Shown here one piece after another: positions 25,719 to 34,690 of a stretch of 53,805 nt of DNA. The notes beneath the pieces are model-generated. The model had not been told where the DNA came from. It ran no database searches and saw nothing but the letters and a program-made list of their open reading frames with translations. Origin of the DNA: Caenispirillum bisanense (GTDB lineage: Bacteria; Pseudomonadota; Alphaproteobacteria; Rhodospirillales; UBA2165). Location of the stretch: assembly GCA_945877815.1 (NCBI GenBank), contig CAMDWJ010000028.1, forward strand, positions 1 to 53,805, given 5' to 3'. The position numbers and the translations under genes are program-made. The stretch's first letter is position 1. Every line of letters starts with the position of its first letter.

Positions 25719-25751
25719 AAAATGGCCGGGATTTCTCCCGGCCATTTTTTT
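25719..25751 (+). terminator. Intrinsic terminator after the MetE-C-like gene
   Basis: A perfect ten-base stem ATGGCCGGGA / TCCCGGCCAT (25722-25731 and 25736-25745) with a TTTC loop is followed by six to seven T residues. It also has an A-run on the left arm, so it can act in both directions, serving the convergent exported methyltransferase gene as well. Confidence 0.92.
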
Positions 25752-25771
25752 GTTTCAACCGTCGGAGAGTT

Positions 25772-26572
25772 TTATTTGCGCGTCGCCGACCAGTTCGAAC
25801 CCTTCATCGACTTGCCATCGACGGTTCCGCTATAGCGCGTACCGTTTGCGGTGAAGGTGATCTCGCTGCCGTTTATCTTGGCATCCGAAATCGCCGCCGT
25901 TCCCAACGTGCCGCCCAGCATCTGAAACGTCTGCGTCAGGGTCAGGTCTTGATTGCCGATCCGCCAGGCACCATCCACCTTCGCCGGCACGATCCACAAA
26001 AGCGCGGTGCAGTAATTCGAGCAATCATCGGTGACCGTGGCCGTTTCGTCGGCCCGCCAATCGCCCATTGTGAACGAGTTGGACACGATCCGTGTCCCGG
26101 GTTTCAGATTGAGAATGGTCGGACGGAGTTTCTCGTTGATCGACGGCAGCAGAAACATCGTGATGACATTTGCCTTGGAGAAATCGCTCTCGAACAGGTC
26201 GGCCTTCGCGAAGGTCGCGCGACTGGCGACACCGGCTTCGGCCGCCATTTTCTTGGCCAAATCCACCATCTCCGGATTGTATTCGATGCCGTGCGCGGTC
26301 AGGCCGCGTTTAGCCGCCGTAATAACCGTCCGGCCGTCGCCGGACCCCAGATCGATGAGGTAATCCTTCGGCGTCACCTTCGCGATATCGAGCATTTTTT
26401 CGACCAGCGACTGCGGAGTCGGCACCCATACGACATCCTTGCCGGGCTGACCGACTTTTGGCTCGAAGGATTCGGCGGCGAGCGCCATCGGCGCCAGCGG
26501 AAGACTCAACAGCAGGGCCAGCGCCACCGAGCGAAGGCGCAAATTAGACGTTATTTCCAAGAAAGAAGTCAT
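25772..26572 (-). CDS. Exported class I SAM-dependent methyltransferase-like protein
   Basis: The 266-residue product starts with a clear signal peptide (residues about 12-33, ending ALAAES) and then has a Rossmann methyltransferase core with YLIDLGSGDGRT and a downstream HGIEYNPEMV acidic strand. The C-terminal 90 residues form a separate strand-rich domain. A methyltransferase outside the cytoplasm is unusual because SAM is cytoplasmic; the fold may serve another purpose. I use the ATG at 26572; the longer frame lacks a signal peptide. It lies 61 bases downstream of the esterase. Confidence 0.75.
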   Translation of the reverse strand: MTSFLEITSNLRLRSVALALLLSLPLAPMALAAESFEPKVGQPGKDVVWVPTPQSLVEKMLDIAKVTPKDYLIDLGSGDGRTVITAAKRGLTAHGIEYNPEMVDLAKKMAAEAGVASRATFAKADLFESDFSKANVITMFLLPSINEKLRPTILNLKPGTRIVSNSFTMGDWRADETATVTDDCSNYCTALLWIVPAKVDGAWRIGNQDLTLTQTFQMLGGTLGTAAISDAKINGSEITFTANGTRYSGTVDGKSMKGSNWSATRK

Positions 26573-26633
26573 GATAGCTGCCTGTCCAATCGTTGTTGTC
26601 TTAAACGGTCCTGCGACCGATTTCCGTTGCTGT

Positions 26634-28118
26634 CTAGACCGCGCCGAAATACCGATCGAGAAAATCGAGCTGATCGCGCTTGAAGCCGGAGGCGACGCTC
26701 GGTTTGTCGCCGAACTCCATGTACGAATCGCCCTTGGAATCGTAGAGCGGCCAAGCCGGCAGACCGGCCCCATTCGGATTGCCTGTGGCGGCAAAGCGAA
26801 TCCATGCATCCATCATGGTTCCCGAAAGCTGGGCATCGGTGGCATCGTATTTGCCGTTGCTTGTTAAGGTTGGTTCGCCAAACACGTATTCGACTTCTTC
26901 CGAATGGAACGGAGGGCGGCCAAGCCCCGGGCGCTCCCTGGTAAAGACATAACGGTAGGCGGGTTGCCCCGCCGCTGCCATCTCGCGCGCCCAGCGCCGC
27001 GCGCCGTATTGGAATTGGGCGTCGCCAAACATCCCGGCAAGGCCGTTTTTGATATCGGCCTCGGTTTTCGCCGGATAGACCTCCAGCGCCTCTTTGACCT
27101 TTCCCTTCGCGGAGAAATTCTCTTCGACGACGCTACGATAATCGTCGAGCGTTTTGACCGGCCAGGATCCGATGAACGGCGTTCCCTCGTCGGCTTGGCT
27201 TCCGACCAGAATCGGCATCTTGTTGAACTTGCCGGACCTGACAGCATCGTCTTCATCTAGCGGAATCACATAGCCGTCGCGGATCGGGCGCAACACGCGC
27301 GGCGTGGTCAAGCCACGCATCTTGGGAATGAAGTCCGGTTGACGCGCCAGAACCTGTTCCCAAGTCATACCGCGCATTGCCGCCAAATCGTCGCCCAGCA
27401 TGAGCCCAGCTTTTTCCGAATCCGCCAGGCTCGCAAGCGGGCGGAACGACCCTGGGCTTTCCAGGATCGCGCGATCGAACAATCCATGGGCCAGTGGCGA
27501 GACAAGCAACAGGCCGATGCCGGCCGAGCCGGCCGAGCAGCCGAATACAGTGACGCTTTTCGAGTTGCCGCCGAAGGCCTGGATGTTCGTCTTGATCCAA
27601 CGCAAGGCTGCGATCATGTCCAACAAACCATAGTTGCTCGAAAATCCGTTCGGCGATTCCTTAGTCAGTTCGGGGTGGCCGAGAAAACCCATCAGGCCCG
27701 AACGATAATTGAAGGTCACCACGACGGCGCCGCGTTTAGCGAGCGCCATGCCATCGCTACGCGCATCGGAACCGCTGCCGCGCACGAAACTGCCGCCATA
27801 AAGCCAAACCAGTACGGGCAGGCTCGCTTTATCGTCCCGCGCCGGAGTCCAAATATTAACTGTCAGGCAATCCTCGGATATTCCGGGCGAGCGCATTTTA
27901 TGGTCATAGACCTGGGGACAATCGTATCCCCACTGCGTTGCCTCGCGCGCCGTGCGCCACGGTTTGAGTGGCACCGGCGGCGCCCAGCGCAATACGCCAG
28001 CGGGCGCTGCCGCGAAGGGGATGCCACGGAAGATCCGGATCTCGCCAGCCTCTCCCACTACGGGACCAAATTCGGTTTGCACCGGATCGGTCAGAGCCAT
28101 TTGCACTTGCTTGTTCAT
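26634..28118 (-). CDS. Type B carboxylesterase
   Basis: This 494-residue alpha/beta-hydrolase has the family signature SEDCLTVNIWTP, the oxyanion LYGGSF, the nucleophile S195 in GCSAG (the usual Glu before Ser is Cys here), an acid in ADEGTPF and the late His in FHSEEVEYVFGEP. It hydrolyses carboxylic esters; the natural substrate is unknown. No signal peptide is evident with the start at 28118. A longer in-frame start at 28256 would overlap the divergent Rieske gene and is rejected. Confidence 0.87.
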   Translation of the reverse strand: MNKQVQMALTDPVQTEFGPVVGEAGEIRIFRGIPFAAAPAGVLRWAPPVPLKPWRTAREATQWGYDCPQVYDHKMRSPGISEDCLTVNIWTPARDDKASLPVLVWLYGGSFVRGSGSDARSDGMALAKRGAVVVTFNYRSGLMGFLGHPELTKESPNGFSSNYGLLDMIAALRWIKTNIQAFGGNSKSVTVFGCSAGSAGIGLLLVSPLAHGLFDRAILESPGSFRPLASLADSEKAGLMLGDDLAAMRGMTWEQVLARQPDFIPKMRGLTTPRVLRPIRDGYVIPLDEDDAVRSGKFNKMPILVGSQADEGTPFIGSWPVKTLDDYRSVVEENFSAKGKVKEALEVYPAKTEADIKNGLAGMFGDAQFQYGARRWAREMAAAGQPAYRYVFTRERPGLGRPPFHSEEVEYVFGEPTLTSNGKYDATDAQLSGTMMDAWIRFAATGNPNGAGLPAWPLYDSKGDSYMEFGDKPSVASGFKRDQLDFLDRYFGAV

Positions 28119-28188
28119 GCGCGCATCTTGGCGTTCTAACCGATTTGAGTCAAAGTAAAGGCAACAGGGAAACGGCGAGGTCGAAAAC

Positions 28189-29511
28189 ATGACCACTGAG
28201 CGTGAAAGCGAAATCCTTACCCGTGTCGGACCCGGGACTCCGATGGGCACTCTCATGCGGCATTACTGGCTGCCGGCCCTCAAATCGACGGAACTCGTCG
28301 CCGACGGCGATCCGGTGCGTTTCAAATTATTGGGCGAAAACCTCATCGCCTTCCGCGACACAGTGGGCCGAATAGGCGTGATGGACCATCGCTGCCCGCA
28401 TCGCTGCGCCTCGCTGTTTTTCGGACGGAACGAGGAAGGCGGCATTCGCTGCGTCTATCACGGCTGGAAATTCGATGTCGAGGGCAAGTGCCTCGATATG
28501 GCAAACGTGCCGCCGCATCAGGATTTCAAGCACAAGGTCCATGCCAAGGCCTACAAGGCGACGGAACGCAACGGCCTTGTCTGGGTTTATATGGGCGAGC
28601 GCGAAACGGCGCCGCCGCTTCCCGCGATCGAATCGCACTTGCTGGCGGAAGGCGACGTGACCATCGATATGGCCATGCGCGAATGCAACTGGTTGCAGGC
28701 GCTCGAGGGCGACATCGACACGTCGCATTTCAGCTTCCTGCATATCGGCTCGTCCAAGCTCGAGGAATTGCCCGAAGGCGATCTCAGCCGTTATCAGATC
28801 CTCAATAAGACCCCGGAATTCGCCAGCGACGAAACACCGTGGGGCACGATGTACGCGGCCTTCCGCCCGGCGATGGCCGGGCAAATGTACTGGCGCATCG
28901 CCCATTTCATGTTTCCATGTTTCACCATGCAGCCGAACGGCGAATTCGCCCGTCAGATCGGCGCGCGCGCCTGGGTGCCGCTCGACGATACCCACGTCAT
29001 GTTCATCCAGGTGAATTGGACCGGCATGAAACGCGCGACGAGCAACACCGCAACCGGCAAACCGCTGGCCGGATCCACGGGCGCCTTCGAATGTCTGCCC
29101 AACACCACCGATTGGTTGGGACGGTGGCGCATCACGCGCAATATGGGCAACGACTACAAGATCGACCGCGAAGCCCAGCGCAACGACGTCATCTATACCG
29201 GCATCTCCGGCATCCACACGCAGGATCAGGCCGTGACCGAAAGCATGGGTGGCATCGTCGATCACACTCATGAGCATCTGGCCCCGAGCGATCTGATGAT
29301 CACGCAGACAAGGCGGCGCCTGTTGCGCGCCGTGCAGGCGTTGCAGAACGATGGCACCCTGCCGCCCGGGATCGAGGATCCCGCCATCTATCTCGGCGCG
29401 CGCGGCGGTCATTTCTTGTGGGATGCCGCGGTCGATTGGCGCGACGCCTATGGCGAGCAATTGCGGCGCGCGCAGAATCCGACTGGTCGGCTTCTGCAAG
29501 CCGCCGAGTAA
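28189..29511 (+). CDS. Rieske non-haem iron oxygenase, large subunit (Pht3-like)
   Basis: This 440-residue ring-hydroxylating oxygenase has the Rieske [2Fe-2S] ligands C69, H71, C88 and H91 (CPHRC and CVYHGW) and the mononuclear iron site with D177, H180 and H185 (DIDTSHFSFLH), preceded by the bridging Asn/Asp region. It resembles the phthalate 4,5-dioxygenase oxygenase group (single-component alpha subunit). It diverges from the esterase with a 70-base gap. A reductase partner is not adjacent; the flavin reductase at the far right of the window is a candidate only. Confidence 0.9.
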   Translation: MTTERESEILTRVGPGTPMGTLMRHYWLPALKSTELVADGDPVRFKLLGENLIAFRDTVGRIGVMDHRCPHRCASLFFGRNEEGGIRCVYHGWKFDVEGKCLDMANVPPHQDFKHKVHAKAYKATERNGLVWVYMGERETAPPLPAIESHLLAEGDVTIDMAMRECNWLQALEGDIDTSHFSFLHIGSSKLEELPEGDLSRYQILNKTPEFASDETPWGTMYAAFRPAMAGQMYWRIAHFMFPCFTMQPNGEFARQIGARAWVPLDDTHVMFIQVNWTGMKRATSNTATGKPLAGSTGAFECLPNTTDWLGRWRITRNMGNDYKIDREAQRNDVIYTGISGIHTQDQAVTESMGGIVDHTHEHLAPSDLMITQTRRRLLRAVQALQNDGTLPPGIEDPAIYLGARGGHFLWDAAVDWRDAYGEQLRRAQNPTGRLLQAAE

Positions 29512-29513
29512 TT

Positions 29514-30218
29514 CTAGGGCCCGAGCGTCACTTTCGTGTCATTCGCGATGCGGCGCAGAACGGCATGCCCGATGGCGACGCCGCTCACGGTGCGCAAATC
29601 GAGCCCATCGAACCAGCGCGCGGCAGGCCGCACGACGCTGACGCTGCGAATGGGGCCGAGCCGCCCGCGAAAGGTCTCGCCGTTCGGCGACAGGAGCGGC
29701 ACGAAGGCACCGTAGGCTTCCGGCGTCGCCGCCGCGAATGCCCGCCAGGTTTCGTCGCCGGGCGCCCGGTACCCTCCCTCGATTGTCAAAGTTAGCCCGC
29801 CGCGCGCGGCACCCATGACAAGATGCGCCTCGCAATATTCGATGTCGGGCGGATCGAAACCCTCGATGACGAAGGGCCTTCGCGCGGTAAGCGATTCGAG
29901 GCGCTCGAGCGGCAATTGGTTCGGCAGAGCCCCGCTGAAATGACCGATACGAAGGATGGCCGGATCGCCGGGACTCACTCGGCGCGCATTTTTTTGATCG
30001 GCACAGGGCACTAATGCGAAACCGGCGCTCGTAACCTCGGCGCGGTCGAGCCGGACCGTAAATCCAAGATCGGTGACGGTTTCCAGGGAACGTGTCTCGC
30101 TCCAGGAAAATTGGACCGAAAGTGCCAGCGGCTCGACCGCCCGCGCCTTGGATGCGAGCGAGGACGAGGTGGCGAGACCGGCCACCAACGCGACCGCGAT
30201 GAGGTTAGCGCGGGCCAC
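29514..30218 (-). CDS. Exported protein of unknown function
   Basis: I do not recognise this 234-residue protein. Using the GTG at 30218, it begins with a good signal peptide (RANLIAVALVAGLATSSS then ASKARA). That start lies inside the last codons of the YHYH gene (14-base overlap), which argues for translational coupling; the longer in-frame start at 30275 would lose the signal-peptide shape. The mature part is strand-rich with two cysteines. The pairing with the YHYH gene suggests a shared extracytoplasmic role. Confidence 0.6.
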   Translation of the reverse strand: MARANLIAVALVAGLATSSSLASKARAVEPLALSVQFSWSETRSLETVTDLGFTVRLDRAEVTSAGFALVPCADQKNARRVSPGDPAILRIGHFSGALPNQLPLERLESLTARRPFVIEGFDPPDIEYCEAHLVMGAARGGLTLTIEGGYRAPGDETWRAFAAATPEAYGAFVPLLSPNGETFRGRLGPIRSVSVVRPAARWFDGLDLRTVSGVAIGHAVLRRIANDTKVTLGP

Positions 30219-31092
30219 CGGGCGGCGGGCCCTTCCCCGGTGGCGGACCTTTGGGACCGCCGGGGCCACCTCCACCAGGTCCGCCGCCAGGGCCCGGCAT
30301 ACCCGGTTGATTGAGGGCTGCTACTCCACGATAGCAGGCCGGGCCATAGGGAAAGGCCTCGGTCGCATAATAGGCATAGCTGCCGTCCGGACGCGCCCTG
30401 CCGTTGCACCGGTCGAGATCGCCGTGGCCCGGCACGAATTTATTGGCGACCCAGACGTTGCGTTGGCTGTCCTCGCGGCGCCAACTGCTCGCCATTTTGC
30501 GTACATTGCCGCAGGTACCGTCCGTGCATTCATAGGGGGAAAGGATCGGATAGCCGTCGAACGCATAGCCGACGACCAATGAGACGCGGCCTTCGACGCG
30601 GTCGAACAAACACACCGGCAGGACGTGGAAATGGTACATCCCGCCACCGCCTGTATGGCCGCCGCAAAAATCGAGCAGCTTGTCGAGGTAGGGATCGGCC
30701 GTGCCATGTTCGGGCGCTTCGTTCGGTCCGAAGACCGGCAGACCGTTGACGGCGATTGCGATGGGTCCGAGCAGGGGCACTTGCTGCGGATCGGCCGCCG
30801 GCTGAGGGATACGGGGCAAACGCCAAGTATAACGTTGCGCCTGCAACGGATTGGGCGTGATCGCGACAAATTCGAAATTAGGGATGCCGTTGCTCTGCAC
30901 GACCACTTGCGTGTCCGTGCACCTAACCGACATCTCCGGCTTCGCGTAGCGCGAGCCCGCCGATCCGCGCGTTACATCGACGAAATGACCGGCCTGGACG
31001 CAAGTCTCCTCCGCCGATTGCGCGGACTTCGCGACGGATCCCATCGCCACAAGGATAACCGAAACCGCGATGGTTCGAACGATATGGTCCAT
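30205..31092 (-). CDS. Exported YHYH-domain protein
   Basis: This 295-residue protein has a signal peptide (about residues 1-27, ending QSAEE) and the YHYH-type motif GGGGMYHFHVLPVC, with SYAYYATEAFPYGPACYRG downstream. The function of the family is not established; metal or redox roles are suspected because of conserved His and Cys. The last 35 residues are almost entirely Gly and Pro. The ATG at 31092 has a strong GGGGGAG site. Upstream in-frame codons to 31347 are not used, because they run into the divergent TauE/SafE gene. Confidence 0.8.
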   Translation of the reverse strand: MDHIVRTIAVSVILVAMGSVAKSAQSAEETCVQAGHFVDVTRGSAGSRYAKPEMSVRCTDTQVVVQSNGIPNFEFVAITPNPLQAQRYTWRLPRIPQPAADPQQVPLLGPIAIAVNGLPVFGPNEAPEHGTADPYLDKLLDFCGGHTGGGGMYHFHVLPVCLFDRVEGRVSLVVGYAFDGYPILSPYECTDGTCGNVRKMASSWRREDSQRNVWVANKFVPGHGDLDRCNGRARPDGSYAYYATEAFPYGPACYRGVAALNQPGMPGPGGGPGGGGPGGPKGPPPGKGPPPGGPR

Positions 31093-31345
31093 ATGTTGCT
31101 CCCCCACAGGTGATCGCAGCATACGGCCGCCCGGTTCGGCAAGTCGAAATCGTTGCAAATCCGTGCGCCGCCAGTTGACTTGAAGACGGCTCGGGCGTAC
31201 TCCGTGCCATTCAGAATACGCCCGCGATTCGGGACTGCCGATGCACCTGTCCACGGCACAAAACCACGCACCACATTCCGCCACAACCATGTCTGCTCGG
31301 TCTGTTCGAGCCCGTCCGCGCGCGGCGATCGAATAGCGCGGGATC

Positions 31346-32254
31346 ATGACCGTCTATCTTCCAATCGCAGAAATCTCCGTGAATGTTTTCGCGTTGCTGG
31401 CGATGGGGGGCGTGGTCGGCCTGCTGTCCGGCCTATTCGGCGTTGGCGGCGGATTCCTGATGACGCCGCTTTTGATCTTTTTCGGAATTCCGCCGATCGT
31501 CGCCGTTGCGACCCAAGCCAACCAGATCGTCGCGACCTCGGTTTCCGGCTCGCTCGCCCATTGGCGCCGCGGCAATGTCGACCTCGCGATGGGGGGCATG
31601 TTGCTTGCCGGCGGGATTGTCGGATCGAGCGGTGGGGTCTGGCTCTTCTCCTATCTGCGCGAGATCGGTCAGATCGATCTGGTGATCAAGGGATCCTTCG
31701 TCCTATTCCTCGGCACCATCGGCACTTTGATGCTGATCGAAAGCGTCAAGAGTTTCATCAAGCGGCGGCGCGGCGCATCGCCACAGAAACGACGCCATTA
31801 CTGGATCCATTCGCTTCCCCTGAAAATGAAATTCCGCAAGTCCGGCATCTATGTCAGCGCGCTTCTGCCGATCGCGATCGGCGGCCTGATCGGATTTCTC
31901 GTCGCTATCATGGGCATCGGTGGCGGTTTCATCATGGTGCCGGCAATGATCTACCTGCTCGGCATGCCCACCATCATGGTCGTCGGCACGTCGCTGTTTC
32001 AGATCATTTTCGTCACCGCCAATGTTACGTTCCTGCAAGCGGCGACCAACAGCAATGTCGATCTGGTGCTCGCCGTCATCTTGATGGCGGGTGGCATTAT
32101 CGGCGCGCAATTCGGCGCGCGATGGGGCAACCGCCTGAATGCCGAGGCGCTGCGCATTCTGCTCTCGGCGCTCGTCCTCATGGTTTGCGTAAAACTCGTC
32201 TACGACCTCGTCGCGACGCCCGTCGATCTTTACACGGTCGTCATCGGGGGATGA
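31346..32254 (+). CDS. TauE/SafE (TSUP) family membrane permease
   Basis: This 302-residue inner-membrane protein has about eight hydrophobic segments in two repeats, each starting with the family motif (LLSGLFGVGGGFLMTPLL and LVAIMGIGGGFIMVPAM). The family exports sulfite, sulfoacetate or related organosulfur anions. Two downstream genes, TIGR02186 and a universal stress protein, commonly accompany it in Alphaproteobacteria. Its stop overlaps the next start by four bases. Confidence 0.88.
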   Translation: MTVYLPIAEISVNVFALLAMGGVVGLLSGLFGVGGGFLMTPLLIFFGIPPIVAVATQANQIVATSVSGSLAHWRRGNVDLAMGGMLLAGGIVGSSGGVWLFSYLREIGQIDLVIKGSFVLFLGTIGTLMLIESVKSFIKRRRGASPQKRRHYWIHSLPLKMKFRKSGIYVSALLPIAIGGLIGFLVAIMGIGGGFIMVPAMIYLLGMPTIMVVGTSLFQIIFVTANVTFLQAATNSNVDLVLAVILMAGGIIGAQFGARWGNRLNAEALRILLSALVLMVCVKLVYDLVATPVDLYTVVIGG

Positions 32255-33045
32255 GCGCGATCCACCCGACCCTCAATCGCGCAAGATTCCGCGTCCTTGC
32301 GACTTTCCTTGCCGGACTCGCGAACCTCGGCACTTCCGCGACGCAAGCCCAGACGCCGCGCCAACCGATCGTCGTCGAGGTCGCCCAGCCGCAAATCGAG
32401 ATCGATATCGGGTTCAAAGGCTCCGACCTACTGATCTTCGGCCAGGTCGAGGCCGGCACGGACGTCATCGTCGTCGTCCGCGGCGAGACGCGAACCGAGA
32501 CCGTACGCCGCAAGGAACGCTTCTTCGGCGTCTGGACGACCGGAAAATCGCGCACCTTCATCACCGTTCCGTCGTTCTATGCATTGGCATCGAGCCGTCC
32601 GATCGATCATCTGTTCCCCGACGAATCCGCTCTGCAACGCTACGAGCTTTCGCCGCAAAACATCAATTTCACGCCGCTCGATATCGTGCCCGGCGATCCC
32701 ACCACGGATATCTTCCGCGAAGCGCTGATCTCCAACAAGTCGGGGCAAGGGCTTTATGACGATCAGCACTACAACGTCAAATTTCTCTCCGATCAGTTGT
32801 TTCGCACGACGATGTATATGCCCGCCAATGTGCCGATCGGGCGCTACACGGTCCGGCTCTATATGGTGCGCAGCGACCGGGTCGTCGCGCAGCGCGAGAC
32901 CTATTTCATCGTCGACAAGGTGGGCATCGAAGAAAAAGTCTATCGTTTCGCCCACGAACACGGGGTTTTATACGGCCTCTTTGCTGTGGTGCTGGCGCTG
33001 CTGGCGGGCTGGCTGGTAACCTTGTTCTTCCGCAGGGGACCGTAA
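32251..33045 (+). CDS. TIGR02186 family membrane-anchored protein
   Basis: This 264-residue protein has an N-terminal signal (residues about 12-34, ending TQAQT) and a single C-terminal transmembrane segment (VLYGLFAVVLALLAGWLV), so most of it is periplasmic and anchored at the C-terminus. It matches the alphaproteobacterial family TIGR02186 of unknown function. The ATG at 32251 overlaps the TauE/SafE stop (ATGA) and was chosen over much longer in-frame codons. An accessory role for the exporter is likely from context. Confidence 0.8.
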   Translation: MSAIHPTLNRARFRVLATFLAGLANLGTSATQAQTPRQPIVVEVAQPQIEIDIGFKGSDLLIFGQVEAGTDVIVVVRGETRTETVRRKERFFGVWTTGKSRTFITVPSFYALASSRPIDHLFPDESALQRYELSPQNINFTPLDIVPGDPTTDIFREALISNKSGQGLYDDQHYNVKFLSDQLFRTTMYMPANVPIGRYTVRLYMVRSDRVVAQRETYFIVDKVGIEEKVYRFAHEHGVLYGLFAVVLALLAGWLVTLFFRRGP

Positions 33046-33065
33046 CGCCAAAGGAACGTATGTAG

Positions 33066-33551
33066 ATGGCGGAAGAAATACTACAGCACGCGAAACGCAC
33101 CTTCCTCGTCGTCGTCGACGACAGCGAAGAATTGAACAAGGCGCTTCTCTATGCGTGCCGCCGCGCCGAGAACAACAGTGGCGATATCGCCTTGCTGTTC
33201 GTTCTCGATCCGGTCGAATTCCAAAGCTGGCTGTCGGTCGGCGAGTTGATGCGCGCAGAGCAACGCGAGGCGGCGGAAACGCGCGTCAACGTCGTGGCGC
33301 AACTGGTCAAGGAACGCATCGGGCGCGAACCAAAGATCATCATTCGTGAGGGCGTGCCGGTGGACCAGGTTCTGCAGGTCATCGACGAGGACAAATCGAT
33401 CACGACACTGGTGCTCGGCGCCGCCCCCGACAAGGAGGGGCCGGGACCGCTGGTCACCCAATTGACTGGGCAATTGGTGGGCAAGCTGCACGTGCCGCTG
33501 ATCATCGTGCCGGGCACCCTGTCCGACGATCACATCTTGAATATCACCTGA
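33066..33551 (+). CDS. Universal stress protein family protein
   Basis: This 161-residue cytoplasmic protein has the USP alpha/beta fold: the first strand FLVVVDDSEE, the central strand DIALLFVLDP, and the nucleotide region LVLGAAPDKEGPG before the final VPLIIVPG. The canonical ATP loop G-x2-G-x9-G-S/T is only partly kept, so nucleotide binding is uncertain. It ends the tauE-TIGR02186-usp unit, 71 bases before tRNA-Ser. Confidence 0.85.
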   Translation: MAEEILQHAKRTFLVVVDDSEELNKALLYACRRAENNSGDIALLFVLDPVEFQSWLSVGELMRAEQREAAETRVNVVAQLVKERIGREPKIIIREGVPVDQVLQVIDEDKSITTLVLGAAPDKEGPGPLVTQLTGQLVGKLHVPLIIVPGTLSDDHILNIT

Positions 33552-33622
33552 GGCTCAGCGACCGCTTGGCATCGCGGCGCGGACAGGCTATCTAGACGCC
33601 GCCGAACCACTGACCTCGATGC

Positions 33623-33712
<90 letters not shown>

Positions 33713-33758
33713 AATACCTGAAATAATACAATAATTTCAATAGGCTATAATATATCCT

Positions 33759-34055
33759 TTGCTGTACCCACCCGTATACCAGCCTTTGAAATCGGGGCGG
33801 GTTGGTTCCGTCGCCGGTTTCGTATGTCGGTTTTGCGAAACGATAGATTTAGCCATAATGGACGCGCGATCAATCGGGGGCGCAACCATGCTTATCGTGT
33901 CATGCAGCCGTAAAGCGGACGAAATCAGCTTCCGAAGCTTCAGACTCGGATATTTGATGCTTTGGGCATTGGCGCTGGTATTCCTGCTCGGCGGTGCCGG
34001 ATTTTATGCCGCGATGACACTTAATGTATTCAGGCCCCCTAGGCACCGTGTCTGA
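33759..34055 (+). CDS. Possible small membrane protein, unsupported
   Basis: A 98-codon frame lies just after the tRNA. Its right part, from the ATG at 33888, would encode about 55 residues with one transmembrane segment (LMLWALALVFLLGGAGFYAA). I recognise no family and see no strong ribosome-binding site. It may be part of the island or a chance frame. Confidence 0.25.
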   Translation: MLYPPVYQPLKSGRVGSVAGFVCRFCETIDLAIMDARSIGGATMLIVSCSRKADEISFRSFRLGYLMLWALALVFLLGGAGFYAAMTLNVFRPPRHRV

Positions 34056-34061
34056 CAATTG

Positions 34062-34523
34062 CTACTGCCAGAAGCGCTCTCCCGGGCCAAATCCAACAAT
34101 TGCGGATAGATACATGAAAACGATCAGCCCCCACGCGCCCGTTAGCACTAGCCAGAATGAGGAAAAGATTAGGCCGAGAAAGACGGATAAACAGGATAGA
34201 AAGCGATCCCATTTCGTTTCGTCTGAACGCAGATCGATTACCGCCAAATATGTCAGGCGATAGGGAAACCAGAAAATGAGTCCCGCTCGATACAACGCAT
34301 CGAGCGGATTGGTTGCGAGATATCTTACAAGTTCCTCGGTAGCCTCCCTCACTTCCTTTAGTCCGCCCCATAGGCTCTTAATTAGGGATGCTGCAATTAG
34401 AGCAATCACGGCAAGAACGACGAACGCCACGCTAACAAGAGCTGCATCTTTCAAAAACGATAGAACCGCGCCGCCGCCAAAGAGCAGGGCGGCTAGAATC
34501 AAGATCAACACCAAGTTAGTCAT
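34062..34523 (-). CDS. Small multi-pass membrane protein of unknown function
   Basis: This 153-residue protein starts at the ATG at 34523, which has a strong AAGGGGG site. Four hydrophobic segments are visible (LVLILILAALLFGGG, VSVAFVVLAVIALIAA, FLSCLSVFLGLIF, and WGLIVFMYLSAIVGF), separated by a charged central part. I do not recognise a family. It lies 38 bases downstream of the thermonuclease remnant on the same strand and has AT-richer codons than the core genes, consistent with the island. Confidence 0.6.
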   Translation of the reverse strand: MTNLVLILILAALLFGGGAVLSFLKDAALVSVAFVVLAVIALIAASLIKSLWGGLKEVREATEELVRYLATNPLDALYRAGLIFWFPYRLTYLAVIDLRSDETKWDRFLSCLSVFLGLIFSSFWLVLTGAWGLIVFMYLSAIVGFGPGERFWQ

Positions 34524-34561
34524 GCTTGCCCCCTTCTCAATTGGGACAGCCGCTAGAGCCG

Positions 34562-34690
34562 CTACCCCTTCGAGCGCCGCCAATCCCACGGCCTGACAAA
34601 ATCCCCGCGCCAAACCCCTACCCGGTTTCGTTCTGCTTCGGCCTCTGCCGGTACATAGTCGGTCGAATACTGGCGATAGACGAGCGCCCA
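34562..34690 (-). pseudogene. C-terminal remnant of a thermonuclease (SNase-like) gene
   Basis: The last 42 codons of this frame read WALVYRQYSTDYVPAEAEA and then GVWRGDFVRPWDWRR, which is the conserved tail of Staphylococcal-nuclease-like secreted nucleases. The front of the gene has been replaced by the N-terminus of an IS256 transposase, joined in frame at Trp-Ala codons shared by both proteins (34685-34690). The catalytic part is gone, so this is not functional. Confidence 0.7.

Noticed and set aside
31153-32250. N-terminal extension of the TIGR02186 frame across the TauE/SafE gene
   Set aside because: The extension overlaps a clear membrane transporter in another frame. The signal peptide begins only at the ATG at 32251.
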